Shown piece by piece: positions 10,186 through 18,577 of a DNA stretch of 50,641 nt. Numbering within the stretch: position 1 is the stretch's first letter; every line of letters begins with the position of its first letter. A program made the translations under genes and the position numbers. The notes beneath the pieces are model-generated. The model did not search any database and was not told the origin of the DNA. It worked only from the letters and a program-made list of their open reading frames with translations. Origin of the DNA: Phyllobacteriaceae bacterium UBA1940 (GTDB taxonomy: Bacteria > Pseudomonadota > Alphaproteobacteria > Rhizobiales > Rhizobiaceae); assembly GCA_002336975.1 (NCBI GenBank), contig DDFA01000139.1, positions 1 through 50,641 of the forward strand, given 5' to 3'.

Positions 10186-10668
10186 ATGCCGATAGCGGCA
10201 CAACAATTTCCGGTCGTCGGCGGCGGACAGGGTCGGGACGTCTCTCCAGCGATCGTCGCGCATATGTCGGTGGTCTATGCCGAAAAGGCCGAGCTTTGTG
10301 ATCATCTCGAAGCGATCGCCGACAGCCTGCCGGACCAGATCGACACGATGCTGTGCCTGCGGGTCGCAGGCAGGCTTGTGCCCTTGATGCGCCAGGCGCA
10401 CCGTTTCGAGGAGGAACTGCTGTTTCCGCTGTTTGAAGCGTCGGCCGCCGCGCAGCAGGCCGACGCGACGATCGGGCGGCTGAAATCGGAGCACGTCTAT
10501 GACGAGTGCTCCGCCGAGGAGATCACCGAGGAGTTGCTGCATATCGGCCACGGGCATCCGATCCGTAATCCCGAGGCGTTCGGATTCATGTTGCGGGCGT
10601 TTTTCGACCCGGTGCGCCGGCACCTGGCGTTCGAGCGCGAGCTACTCCTGATCGCCCGCCAGGGCTGA
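10186..10668 (+). CDS. Hemerythrin-like (HHE domain) protein, probably FNR-regulated
   Basis: This 160-aa all-helical protein has paired metal-binding-type motifs: HRFEEELLFP (H72, E76), SEHVYDE (H103, E107) and HLAFERE (H146, E150), in the order and spacing of hemerythrin-like di-iron domains. Family members bind O2 or NO, or repair iron centres. The ATG at 10186 lies 9 nt after GGAGGA; earlier GTG/ATG codons in frame sit on or before the ribosome-binding site. The promoter has a perfect FNR box, so production at low oxygen is likely. The 3' end converges with the fnrN stop (27-bp overlap at 10642-10668), an antisense arrangement that may couple the two transcripts. A scavenging or sensing role beside the oxidase is inference. 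Confidence 0.82.
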   Translation: MPIAAQQFPVVGGGQGRDVSPAIVAHMSVVYAEKAELCDHLEAIADSLPDQIDTMLCLRVAGRLVPLMRQAHRFEEELLFPLFEASAAAQQADATIGRLKSEHVYDECSAEEITEELLHIGHGHPIRNPEAFGFMLRAFFDPVRRHLAFERELLLIARQG

Positions 10669-11370
10669 CAGACGGCCGAGGTTCGGCACCTCGACGTGGC
10701 GGCCCTGGACCCGCACGACGCCGCTGGCGGCGAGCTTTGTCATCTGGCGACTGACCGTCTCGATGGTCAGGCCGAGAAAGTCGGCGATGTCGGCGCGCTG
10801 CAGGGGGAGGTCGAACGCGACCGGCGCGTCGGAGGCGCGGGCCGGATCGACATTGCGGGCGATCATCACCAGGAAGCTGGCGACTTTTTCATGCGCGGTC
10901 TTGCGGCCGAGCGTCAGCATCCAGGCGCGCGCCTCGTCCAGTTCGCGCAAGGTCTGCTGGAAGATACGCTTTTCCAGCCCCTGGGCCTGTTCCATCATGC
11001 GATCGAACGCCGATTTGGGGAAGCTGCACAGTTTGAGATCGGTGGCGGCCTCGACATTTAGGCGGCTCTCGGCATCGTAGGGGCGGCCGAGGAAATCCGG
11101 CGCAAACTGAAGTCCGACAATCTGCTGGCGGCCGTCGGTCATGGTCTTGCTGAGCTTGGCGACGCCGGTCAGGATGTTGGAATAGGTGGTGACGGCCTCG
11201 GCGTCGCCGACGACTTCCTGACCCCGCTCCACCGTGTGCTTGACGGCGTGTTTGGACAGGTCGACCAGTTGCTCGGGACTGAGCGCCCCACAGACGCCCT
11301 TGTGGCGCGCTTCGCACGAGAGGCACAGAACCGGTATGCCGACGGAGTGTATGTCTTGCCGCAAGGTCAA
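10642..11370 (-). CDS. fnrN: Crp/FNR-family regulator with 4Fe-4S cysteine motif (FnrN/FnrL type)
   Basis: The 242-aa protein has an N-terminal cysteine cluster C16-x2-C19-x7-C27 ([13 protein letters not shown]) plus C115 (LKLCSF), the four ligands of an oxygen-labile [4Fe-4S] cluster. A cNMP-binding-like beta roll, a dimerisation helix and a C-terminal helix-turn-helix follow. The recognition helix contains ETVSR (204-208), whose Glu, Ser and Arg read TTGAT half-sites. It therefore fits the four palindromes in the neighbouring genes. The TTG start at 11370 has no clear ribosome-binding site, so the exact start is uncertain, but the cysteines require a start upstream of about 11325. I found no convincing FNR box in its own promoter, so autoregulation is not evident. 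Confidence 0.92.
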   Translation of the reverse strand: MTLRQDIHSVGIPVLCLSCEARHKGVCGALSPEQLVDLSKHAVKHTVERGQEVVGDAEAVTTYSNILTGVAKLSKTMTDGRQQIVGLQFAPDFLGRPYDAESRLNVEAATDLKLCSFPKSAFDRMMEQAQGLEKRIFQQTLRELDEARAWMLTLGRKTAHEKVASFLVMIARNVDPARASDAPVAFDLPLQRADIADFLGLTIETVSRQMTKLAASGVVRVQGRHVEVPNLGRLSALAGDQE

Positions 11371-11540
11371 CTCACTGTCTGGGGCGTAGGCCGGCGCACC
11401 CCGGAAAGGTTGTTGTTACTGATACGCGTGTACGCATACACCGCTACGCACGTTTTTTGCAGAGAATTCTATTGCACCAGAGTCGCAGCGCCCGATTGAC
11501 GCAGCTTGACCGGCATCGGCAATTGCACCATTTGCCGGTG

Positions 11541-11987
11541 ATGGCTGAACCTTTCTGGAAGACCGTGGCGCTCGAGGACATGACGCAGGCGCAGTGGGAG
11601 TCGCTTTGCGACGGCTGCGGCAAATGCTGCATGTCCAAACTGGAGGATGAGGATACCGGCCAGATCTATTTCACCTCCGTCGGCTGCCGCCTGTTCGACG
11701 CAGGGACGTGCCGCTGCAAGGACTACGAAAACCGGTTGGCGCAGGTGAGCGACTGCGTCCAGCTGACGCCGAAAAATGTCCGCGAAATCCCCTGGCTGCC
11801 GTCGACCTGCGCCTACCGGCTCATCGCCGAGGGCGAGGACCTGCCGCCGTGGCACAGGCTGGTGAGCGGCGACAAGGATGAAGTGCACGCCGCCGGCGTG
11901 TCGATGCGCGGCCGCGTCACCGCCAACGAAACCGATCTGCCCGACACCGACGCCTATTTCGATCACATGCTTGAGGAAGAGCCATGA
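11541..11987 (+). CDS. YcgN-like cysteine-cluster protein (UPF0260 family)
   Basis: The 148-aa protein starts [14 protein letters not shown]. It carries the cysteine pattern of the YkgJ/YcgN family: CDGCGKCC near residue 30, then [22 protein letters not shown] and STCAYR. The closing HRLVSGD and VHAAG segments are also typical. The family is conserved in proteobacteria and presumed to bind a metal or iron-sulfur cluster, with no settled function. The frame continues upstream to 11457, but the family N-terminus matches the ATG at 11541. It is divergent from fnrN and overlaps the next gene by ATGA, so the two are coupled. Confidence 0.88.
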   Translation: MAEPFWKTVALEDMTQAQWESLCDGCGKCCMSKLEDEDTGQIYFTSVGCRLFDAGTCRCKDYENRLAQVSDCVQLTPKNVREIPWLPSTCAYRLIAEGEDLPPWHRLVSGDKDEVHAAGVSMRGRVTANETDLPDTDAYFDHMLEEEP

Positions 11988-12337
11988 GCGAGCACAACAC
12001 GATCAATCTGGTGCAGCAGTTCATCGAGGCGGTGAACGGCCGTGACGGCGTCCGCATCGGCGCGCTGGTCGCGGACGACGTCGCGCACGATCGCGGCGGA
12101 GCGCGCGCGATCGGGGCCGAGGCGCTGCGCGCATATTTCGCGACGCGGGCGGCCAAACTGGGGGAGACCCTGGCGGACGCCGCCATCCTGACCGGTCAGG
12201 ACGGCGGCCGGGCGGCGGTCGAGTTCACCCGGCGCGGCCGCGACGCCGACGGTTCATCCTATTCGACCGCGGGCGGCTGGTTTCTCGACATCGACGATGG
12301 CCGGATCAGCCGGATCAGCGACTATTCGGCGGGATAG
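11984..12337 (+). CDS. NTF2-like/SnoaL-type small protein
   Basis: The 117-aa product has the pattern of the nuclear transport factor 2-like fold: an N-terminal helix ([14 protein letters not shown]), a strand or loop with [18 protein letters not shown], and C-terminal strands [19 protein letters not shown]. Members are ketosteroid-isomerase-like enzymes or ligand-binding proteins; the sequence does not say which. It has no signal peptide. The start codon overlaps the stop of the YcgN-like gene by 4 bp, so it belongs to that two-gene operon. Confidence 0.75.
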   Translation: MSEHNTINLVQQFIEAVNGRDGVRIGALVADDVAHDRGGARAIGAEALRAYFATRAAKLGETLADAAILTGQDGGRAAVEFTRRGRDADGSSYSTAGGWFLDIDDGRISRISDYSAG

Positions 12338-12451
12338 GTCAATGAACGGCAGATGAATTGAAAGTTCCGGCGCCGTTCAGGCGGTCGGGCGCATCTTCTG
12401 CGCAATCGCTTCGGCGAGGTGGGCAAAATCGCCCGTGCACAGGAGAAAATC

Positions 12452-12856
12452 ATGCTGAAGTTCTTCAAGACCGCCGCATTGTCGCTCTCGCTTGGCCTTG
12501 GCGCTCTTGGCGCGGCGCCGGCAATGGCCGATTCGGGCGTTTATCTGGGCCTGGGCGGCGGCCATAATGGCGGCCCGCAGGTTGGCGTGTGGCTGGGCGA
12601 AGGCGGTCATTCCTATCGCCGTGGCGACCGCTGGGACGACCGCCGGTGGGACGATCGCCGCTGGGACGACCGCCGTGGCTATGGCTGCTATCCGGGCCAG
12701 GCGCTGGACAAGGCCTCGCGGATGGGCATCCGCCGCGCCTATGTCGAAGATGTCGGCCGCCGGTCGATCAAGGTGGCGGGCCGCAGCCGCGGCGACTATG
12801 TCAGCGTCCGCTTCGCGCGCGCTCCCGGGTGCCCGGTGGTCCGCGGCGGCTGGTAA
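12452..12856 (+). CDS. Small secreted protein with RWDDR tandem repeats, unknown function
   Basis: The ATG at 12452 follows AGGAGAAAATC, a good ribosome-binding site. The 134-aa protein has a signal peptide (MLKFFKTAALSLSLGLGALG, cleaved near AMA-DS), a Gly-rich stretch and about three tandem copies of RWDDR encoded by near-identical 15-bp units around 12625-12680. The C-terminal domain has two cysteines (YGCYPG and APGCPVV) flanking a segment LDKASRMGIRRAYVEDV that resembles a PepSY-like module common in rhizobial periplasmic proteins. No enzyme motif is visible. A strong terminator follows 16 bp after the stop. Confidence 0.8.
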   Translation: MLKFFKTAALSLSLGLGALGAAPAMADSGVYLGLGGGHNGGPQVGVWLGEGGHSYRRGDRWDDRRWDDRRWDDRRGYGCYPGQALDKASRMGIRRAYVEDVGRRSIKVAGRSRGDYVSVRFARAPGCPVVRGGW

Positions 12857-12872
12857 ACGATCATCCCCATCA

Positions 12873-12904
12873 AAAAGGCCGGCGGGGCGACCCGCCGGCC
12901 TTTT
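12873..12904. terminator. Bidirectional rho-independent terminator
   Basis: The stem AAAAGGCCGGCGGG / CCCGCCGGCCTTTT is a perfect 14-bp inverted repeat with loop GCGA, with A and T runs at its ends. It lies between the stops of convergent genes at 12856 and 12948 and can serve both strands. Confidence 0.92.
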
Positions 12905-12947
12905 GCTGTTTGCGCGGTAAACGCGCGACGCGCTTTGACGCCGGGCG

Positions 12948-13679
12948 TCAGGGCCGCTGGCCGAGCTCGAAGGTGACGTTGACCTGGACCTGATAGGCGT
13001 TTTCGCCGCCCTGGACCGGCACCGCCTCGGCGGCGAAACCGTCGCGCGCCTTCATCGCCATGGGGACCGGGGCGGGCGAATAGGTCTGCTCGGTGATCTC
13101 GATCACCTTGCCGAGCGAGACGCCGGCGGCATCTGCCAGCGTCTTGGCCTTGGCCATGGCGTCTTTCACCGCGCGGGTGCGCGCCTCGGTCAGCGTGGCG
13201 GCCGGATCGTCATTGGTGAAACTGATATTGCCGCCCTGATTGACGCCGAGCGTCACCGATTTGTCGAGCACCTGGCCGACCTTGGTCATGTCGCGCACCC
13301 GCACGACCAGAGTGTTGTTGACCTGGTAGCCGACGATCTTGGGCGTCTGGTCCGGCGCTTCCGGCTTCGGATAGACGTAGACCGGGTTGACCGAGAAGCT
13401 CGAGGTCTGGAGATCGCGGTCGGCGATACCTTCCTTCTTCATGTCCGCGATAATGTCGGCCATCGCCTTGTTCGACGCGTCGAGAGCCTCGCGGGCGGTG
13501 GACGCCTGCTGGGTGACTCCAAGCTGCAGGATCGCCATGTCGGGGGCGACGGAGGCTTCGCCCTGGCCGGTGACGATGATGCGGGGCTGCACCGCCGGAT
13601 CGGCGGCATAGGCGGCGGTGTGGGCGAGCGCGGGCAGGGCGAGGGCGGCCATGGCGACGGACAGGGAGGATCGTCTCAT
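12948..13679 (-). CDS. SIMPL domain (DUF541) periplasmic protein, BP26-like
   Basis: The 243-aa protein has a signal peptide (MRRSSLSVAMAALALPALA, cleaved after AYA) and then a single SIMPL domain starting with RIIVTGQGEASVAPDMA, with YQVNNTLVVRVRDM and the C-terminal YQVQVNVTFEL strand. The fold forms large ring- or cage-like oligomers in Brucella BP26. The physiological role is unclear. I chose ATG 13679 because TAGGAGACATT precedes it and the signal peptide starts there; the frame extends upstream only as non-family sequence. It seems monocistronic. Confidence 0.9.
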   Translation of the reverse strand: MRRSSLSVAMAALALPALAHTAAYAADPAVQPRIIVTGQGEASVAPDMAILQLGVTQQASTAREALDASNKAMADIIADMKKEGIADRDLQTSSFSVNPVYVYPKPEAPDQTPKIVGYQVNNTLVVRVRDMTKVGQVLDKSVTLGVNQGGNISFTNDDPAATLTEARTRAVKDAMAKAKTLADAAGVSLGKVIEITEQTYSPAPVPMAMKARDGFAAEAVPVQGGENAYQVQVNVTFELGQRP

Positions 13680-13806
13680 AATGTCTCCTATCGGGAGGGG
13701 CGGGAACACGCTGATTGCGTGTTTGTTAGGCGTAACTGCGGCGCGAAAGCTTGGGTGGGCGACAAAGTTTTTTTCGAGCGGTGCAACCGGACACAAGTCT
13801 ACGCGG

Positions 13807-13998
13807 CTAGCGGGCCTTCGCGCGCTCCAGAATCGCCGCCAATGCGTCAGGGTCGGCGATGGCGTTGGCCATGATCAGCACCAGCCGGGCGTTGAGGCGG
13901 TTGCTTTCGTCCTCAGACAGGCCCTGATGGGCGGCGACCAGCCGTTCATAGAACGCGTCGCCATGGTCGCCGAGACGGTCGGTTCCGATGTCGATCAT
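13807..13998 (-). CDS. DUF2783 small protein, partner of the FAD monooxygenase
   Basis: The 63-aa protein (MIDIGTDRLGDHGDAFYERL, with HQGLSEDESNRLNARL and IADPDALAAIL) matches DUF2783 in size and in its conserved helical segments. The family is found almost only immediately downstream of FAD-dependent aromatic monooxygenases, as here, with a 4-bp ATGA overlap. It may be a subunit or stability factor, but no activity is known. Confidence 0.85.
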   Translation of the reverse strand: MIDIGTDRLGDHGDAFYERLVAAHQGLSEDESNRLNARLVLIMANAIADPDALAAILERAKAR

Positions 13999-15587
13999 GA
14001 CGAGGCTCCCGATGTTGCGCGCGACAGGGCGCGGGCGATGTCGTGCGGCGCGGGGTTGCGCCAGGCCGCCGCGACGTGCTGGTCGGGCCGGACAAGATAG
14101 GTCCAGCCGGCGCCGTAGCGGGCGGCGACGCGGCCGGTCGGGTCGGCCAGGCCCGCCTGCGACGAGGTCGTGACGGTCAGCGTCTCGACGGCGGTTTGCG
14201 GCGCGTCGGCGTCACATGCAAGCAACACGAAGCGGCCGCCGAGCCGGTCGAGCAGCCAGCCATCGCGGCCGTTGCTTCGAACCGGCGCATCGGGGCAGGG
14301 CGAGCCGGGCGCCAGCGGCGCGGCGTCGTTGGGCGTTTGCAGCGACAGGCCGGCGAGCGAACAGGGCTGCGACAGGCGGCCGGAATTGATCAGCCGCCGG
14401 GCAAAGGGCATGTCCCTGGCCAGCGCCAGCACCTCGTCGCGGAACAACCGTTCGACCGGGGTGGCGGCCGACATGAAATTGGTGGTGCGGGACGAGTTCA
14501 GGATATTTTCGTCGGCGCCGCGGACGCGCTCTTCATTGTAGCTGTCGAGCAAGGCGGGGCCGGCCTCGCCCTTGACCACGGTCGCCAGTTTCCAGCCGAG
14601 ATTGTCGGCGTCCTGGATGCCGCCATTGCCGCCGCGCGCGCCGAACGGCGAAACGACATGGGCGCTGTCGCCGGCAAAAACGACGCGGTCGTGGACGAAC
14701 CGCTCAAGCCGGCGGCATTGAAAGCTGTAGATCGACACCCAGTCGAGTTCGAAATCGCGATGGCCGACCGCCTTCTCGATTCGGGGAATGACGCGCTCCG
14801 GCCGCTTTTCCAGGTCGGGGTCGGCGTCGGGGCCAAGCTGCAGGTCGATGCGGTAAATATTGTCCGGCTGCTTGTGCAGCAGCGCCGACTGGCCGGGATG
14901 AAACGACGGCTCGAACCAGAACCAGCGTTCGGACGGCTGGTCGATCTTCATCTCGACATCTGCGATCAGGAACCGCTCCTCAAACAGCCGGCCCTGGAAA
15001 TCGAGGCCCAGCATCGCGCGCACCGGCGAGCGCGCGCCGTCGCAGGCGACCGCCCATTCGGCCTTGAGCGCGTAAGCCCCGTCGGGGGTGTCCACCGACA
15101 GCGCGACCGCGCCGTCGGTCCGGGCGACGCCGGTGACGCGGTTCTTCCAGCGCAAGTCGATCAGAGCGGGGAAGTCGGCGCAGCGTTCGACCAGATATTG
15201 CTCGACGTAATATTGCTGCAGGTTGATGAAGGCGGGGTTCTTGTGGCCGTCCTCGGGCAGAAGGTCGAAATTCCAGACTTCTGCGTCCCGGTGGTAGAGC
15301 CGGCCGATCTTCCAGGTGACGCCCTTGGCGACCATTTGCTCGCCGACGCCGAGCCGGTCGAAAATCTCCAGCGTGCGCTTGGACCAGCAGATGGCGCGGC
15401 TGCCCACCGACACGGTGTCGTTGTCGTCGAGCACGACGCATTTGACGCCGTGCTGCGCCAGGTCGATGGCCAGAGCCAGCCCGACCGGGCCGGCGCCGAC
15501 TATGGTGACCGCGGCGTCGCTCGCCGCGCCGCCGCGCAGTTCGGGCGGCGCGTTATAGGCGAAGGGCCGGTATCTGGTAGCGGGCAT
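13995..15587 (-). CDS. FAD-dependent aromatic-ring monooxygenase (MhpA/PheA-like)
   Basis: The 530-aa flavoprotein has the class A hydroxylase motifs: the Rossmann dinucleotide site VTIVGAGPVGLALAIDLA near residue 29, the conserved DG region CDGARSPVR, and the second FAD-binding motif GDSAHVVSPFGARGGNGGIQD. The C-terminal thioredoxin-like domain (DGWLLDRLGGRFVLLACD) is typical of MhpA/phenol hydroxylase relatives. It should hydroxylate an aromatic substrate using NAD(P)H and O2; the substrate cannot be read from sequence, and no ring-cleavage genes are adjacent. I chose ATG 15587 (MPATRYRPFAY); a TTG 21 bp upstream is an alternative. DUF2783 follows in the same operon. Confidence 0.9.
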   Translation of the reverse strand: MPATRYRPFAYNAPPELRGGAASDAAVTIVGAGPVGLALAIDLAQHGVKCVVLDDNDTVSVGSRAICWSKRTLEIFDRLGVGEQMVAKGVTWKIGRLYHRDAEVWNFDLLPEDGHKNPAFINLQQYYVEQYLVERCADFPALIDLRWKNRVTGVARTDGAVALSVDTPDGAYALKAEWAVACDGARSPVRAMLGLDFQGRLFEERFLIADVEMKIDQPSERWFWFEPSFHPGQSALLHKQPDNIYRIDLQLGPDADPDLEKRPERVIPRIEKAVGHRDFELDWVSIYSFQCRRLERFVHDRVVFAGDSAHVVSPFGARGGNGGIQDADNLGWKLATVVKGEAGPALLDSYNEERVRGADENILNSSRTTNFMSAATPVERLFRDEVLALARDMPFARRLINSGRLSQPCSLAGLSLQTPNDAAPLAPGSPCPDAPVRSNGRDGWLLDRLGGRFVLLACDADAPQTAVETLTVTTSSQAGLADPTGRVAARYGAGWTYLVRPDQHVAAAWRNPAPHDIARALSRATSGASS

Positions 15588-15941
15588 GGTGTCGCCAGAC
15601 CTCGTCACTGTTGCGGCGTCCGCGCGTCAACGACGCCCGGCGACCTCCTGCGGCGACCATAACGGGGCGGCGCGCAAATTGCGACGCGGACGGGAATTGA
15701 GCCGTGTGGCGGCAGCGGTTATGCTGCGCCAGCCACGCGAGGGCCATCGCCAGGGGAGGCCGTTTCCATGCCATACGTCACCGGCCCGATTGGCGGGACC
15801 GACCTCCGAACCGACGGACAATCCTGCCGCCGGCGCTGGAAAAAATCGTGCAATCCGACCCGATTCTCATATTGCGGCCGATCTTTTCAGCGTCGCCAAC
15901 GGCGATTTCCCGAATGAATCCAGAAAGATCGCCGTTGATCG
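15588..15941. other. Non-coding stretch between the monooxygenase gene and the CRISPR array
   Basis: I see no supported gene in these 354 bp. The first part should hold the monooxygenase promoter. The last about 110 bp is the AT-richer side of the array. A 10-bp perfect inverted repeat (15897-15906 and 15928-15937) ends 4 bp before the first repeat. No sequence resembling a tracrRNA anti-repeat, and no cas gene fragment, was found by eye. Confidence 0.6.
15897..15937. repeat. Inverted repeat abutting the CRISPR array
   Basis: CAACGGCGAT (15897-15906) and ATCGCCGTTG (15928-15937) are perfectly complementary with a 21-nt loop. There is no T run on either side, so it is not a classical terminator. 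It could structure the 3' end of a minus-strand array transcript or be part of a leader read on the plus strand. Confidence 0.6.
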
Positions 15942-18420
15942 AGCTTAGCAGTTCAGAAAACGCGGTCCAGCGGCAACGATCTGACCTATGCGCGCCATGA
16001 TGGTTTCAGCTTAGCAGTTCAGAAAACGCGGTCCAGCGGCAACCGCGATCCGAAGCTCGTATTTTCGGCAGAAAGCTTAGCAGTTCAGAAAACGCGGTCC
16101 AGCGGCAACTCCAAAATTCATTAGGTCGTAGTAGCCGCGAGCTTAGCAGTTCAGAAAACGCGGTCCAGCGGCAACCAAAATGTCTGACGCCCACATGACC
16201 TCAGAAGCTTAGCAGTTCAGAAAACGCGGTCCAGCGGCAACCGCTCGACGTGGCGGTGCAGACTATCGTCGAGCTTAGCAGTTCAGAAAACGCGGTCCAG
16301 CGGCAACTTCACCGCCGGCGAAGTGCATGGCGCTCGGAGCTTAGCAGTTCAGAAAACGCGGTCCAGCGGCAACCAGAGTGGTTGAGGCGGCTGATCGGTC
16401 GGCAGCTTAGCAGTTCAGAAAACGCGGTCCAGCGGCAACGCAATGGCGCTGTGACCGTGCCAAACCAATAGCTTAGCAGTTCAGAAAACGCGGTCCAGCG
16501 GCAACGGCTGGACCATCGAATTCGAACTCTTGTGGAGCTTAGCAGTTCAGAAAACGCGGTCCAGCGGCAACGCTGAAGGGCTGAAAGAGATCAAAAGGCT
16601 GAGCTTAGCAGTTCGGAAAACGCGGTCCAGCGGCAACGGCGTCGCCGGCTTCGTCAACACCTGGGCGAGCTTAGCAGTTCAGAAAACGCGGTCCAGCGGC
16701 AACTGTTGATCGACGACATCAGACCAGACCTTTAGCTTAGCAGTTCAGAAAACGCGGTCCAGCGGCAACAACATCCATTCGGAGCCGTTTTTCCAATTCA
16801 GCTTAGCAGTTCAGAAAACGCGGTCCAGCGGCAACTAGCGTGGCACGAGATAGGGCACGACGACCAGCTTAGCAGTTCAGAAAACGCGGTCCAGCGGCAA
16901 CTGCCCGAACCTTACACGTTCTGGAACGGGCAGCTTAGCAGTTCAGAAAACGCGGTCCAGCGGCAACCTCCGCGACCTCGCGCCGGGCAACAATGGCGAG
17001 CTTAGCAGTTCAGAAAACGCGGTCCAGCGGCAACTGGCCAATCAGTCTTGTTCTCGCGGTCTGGAGCTTAGCAGTTCAGAAAACGCGGTCCAGCGGCAAC
17101 TTCGTCTCGATGTTCCTGACAAGGTAGGCTAGCTTAGCAGTTCAGAAAACGCGGTCCAGCGGCAACCAGCGTGCCCTTCGCCCATGTATTGACGAAAGCT
17201 TAGCAGTTCAGAAAACGCGGTCCAGCGGCAACCGATCGCGGCGGGGGTGACGCTGCCGGGGTAGCTTAGCAGTTCAGAAAACGCGGTCCAGCGGCAACCA
17301 ATGATCTGATGAATACCGCCTCCGGGTTAGCTTAGCAGTTCAGAAAACGCGGTCCAGCGGCAACTAGTCGCAGGCGCGCAGCTCTCGCCACTGCAGCTTA
17401 GCAGTTCAGAAAACGCGGTCCAGCGGCAACCCAGGCATCCCTGCGAAAGGCTGCGCGGCAAGCTTAGCAGTTCAGAAAACGCGGTCCAGCGGCAACCCGA
17501 AGCGATGGTGACGACGTCGCGCGAAAAGCTTAGCAGTTCAGAAAACGCGGTCCAGCGGCAACCTACGCGGTCGGCACCATGCTCACCTCGGAGCTTAGCA
17601 GTTCAGAAAACGCGGTCCAGCGGCAACGCGTCTGGGCTGCATAAGGATCGACATGGAGCTTAGCAGTTCAGAAAACGCGGTCCAGCGGCAACGGAGTGAG
17701 CCACATGCAAGGATTGCTGAAGAGCTTAGCAGTTCAGAAAACGCGGTCCAGCGGCAACCACGATCCTGCAGCGCCTGTGTTTACGTGGAGCTTAGCAGTT
17801 CAGAAAACGCGGTCCAGCGGCAACTAGACCGTGAGTGCGGCGTTGATCTCCCGCAGCTTAGCAGTTCAGAAAACGCGGTCCAGCGGCAACTAAGCGCCTC
17901 TCGTCTCGTCGAGGCATTCCAGCTTAGCAGTTCAGAAAACGCGGTCCAGCGGCAACCACGCCGACCGCGAACAGTTTCATCAAGCGTAGCTTAGCAGTTC
18001 AGAAAACGCGGTCCAGCGGCAACTGCTCATGGGCCATGTTCGCGCCGGCTCTGAGCTTAGCAGTTCAGAAAACGCGGTCCAGCGGCAACCGAAAGCGCTC
18101 TTTCGCCTCGTCAAAGAACTAGCTTAGCAGTTCAGAAAACGCGGTCCAGCGGCAACCGCAACATCGCCTTTCTGCTCGGCCTCGTCAGCTTAGCAGTTCA
18201 GAAAACGCGGTCCATCGGCAACCTCTGGCGCACTGCCAGCCCAAAGAAATCGAGCTTAGCAGTTCAGAAAACGCGGTCCAGCGGCAACAACTTCCAGCAG
18301 TCAGCACCTCGCGGCGATAGCTTAGCAGTTCAGAAAACGCGGTCCAGCGGCAACTTTGATGGGATGTGGGATCAAGTCTGGCGTAGCTTAGCAGTTCAGA
18401 AAACGCGGTCCAGCGGCAAC
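15942..18420 (-). CRISPR. CRISPR array, 38 repeats of 36 bp and 37 spacers, type II-C-like repeat, no cas genes nearby
   Basis: A 36-bp repeat (plus strand AGCTTAGCAGTTCAG...GTCCAGCGGCAAC) recurs with a 66-bp period from 15942 to 18420. Spacers are 30 bp except numbers 16, 31 and 33 (31 bp) and 25 and 26 (29 bp), counted from the left. All repeats are identical except repeat 11 (A to G at 16615) and repeat 35 (G to T at 18215). Both outermost repeats are intact. Read on the minus strand the repeat starts GTTGCCGCTGGACC and ends CTGCTAAGCT, resembling 36-bp alphaproteobacterial type II-C repeats (GTTGCGGCTGGACC-type), and 30-bp spacers also fit type II. No cas9, cas1 or cas2 lies within 15 kb left or 30 kb right. 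Orientation is inferred from the repeat alone. No two spacers are alike. Confidence 0.97.
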
Positions 18421-18500
18421 CGGGGCGATCAGCCGGCTGCAGCGAACCCGGAACAGCCGGAAATGGTGGGGGTGAGAGGAGCATCCTCGAACCGGAACAA

Positions 18501-18516
18501 GGCCGCGACCGCGGCC
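18501..18516 (-). terminator. Likely terminator of the tRNA transcript
   Basis: On the minus strand GGCCGC-GGTC-GCGGCC is followed by TTGTT, 62 bp beyond the tRNA 3' end. A second hairpin with a GAAA loop (CGGGC/GCCCG) lies just upstream of it. If functional, it separates tRNA transcription from the array. Confidence 0.5.
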
Positions 18517-18577
18517 CGGGCTTTCGCCCGCCCCGTCGGAGGCGTCAGCGAAGCGAACTGCCGTGAGATATGGAAAA

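Noticed and set aside
11371..11540. FNR autoregulatory box in front of fnrN
   Set aside because: Only scattered TTGAC half-sites without the N4 palindromic partner were found.
16250..17994. Frames repeating ELSSSENAVQRQ
   Set aside because: They are translations of the CRISPR repeat, kept open because the 66-bp period is a multiple of three; not proteins.
15588..18577. tracrRNA gene next to the array
   Set aside because: Outside the repeats, no stretch resembling the anti-repeat was seen on either flank by eye; a search of the whole genome would be needed.
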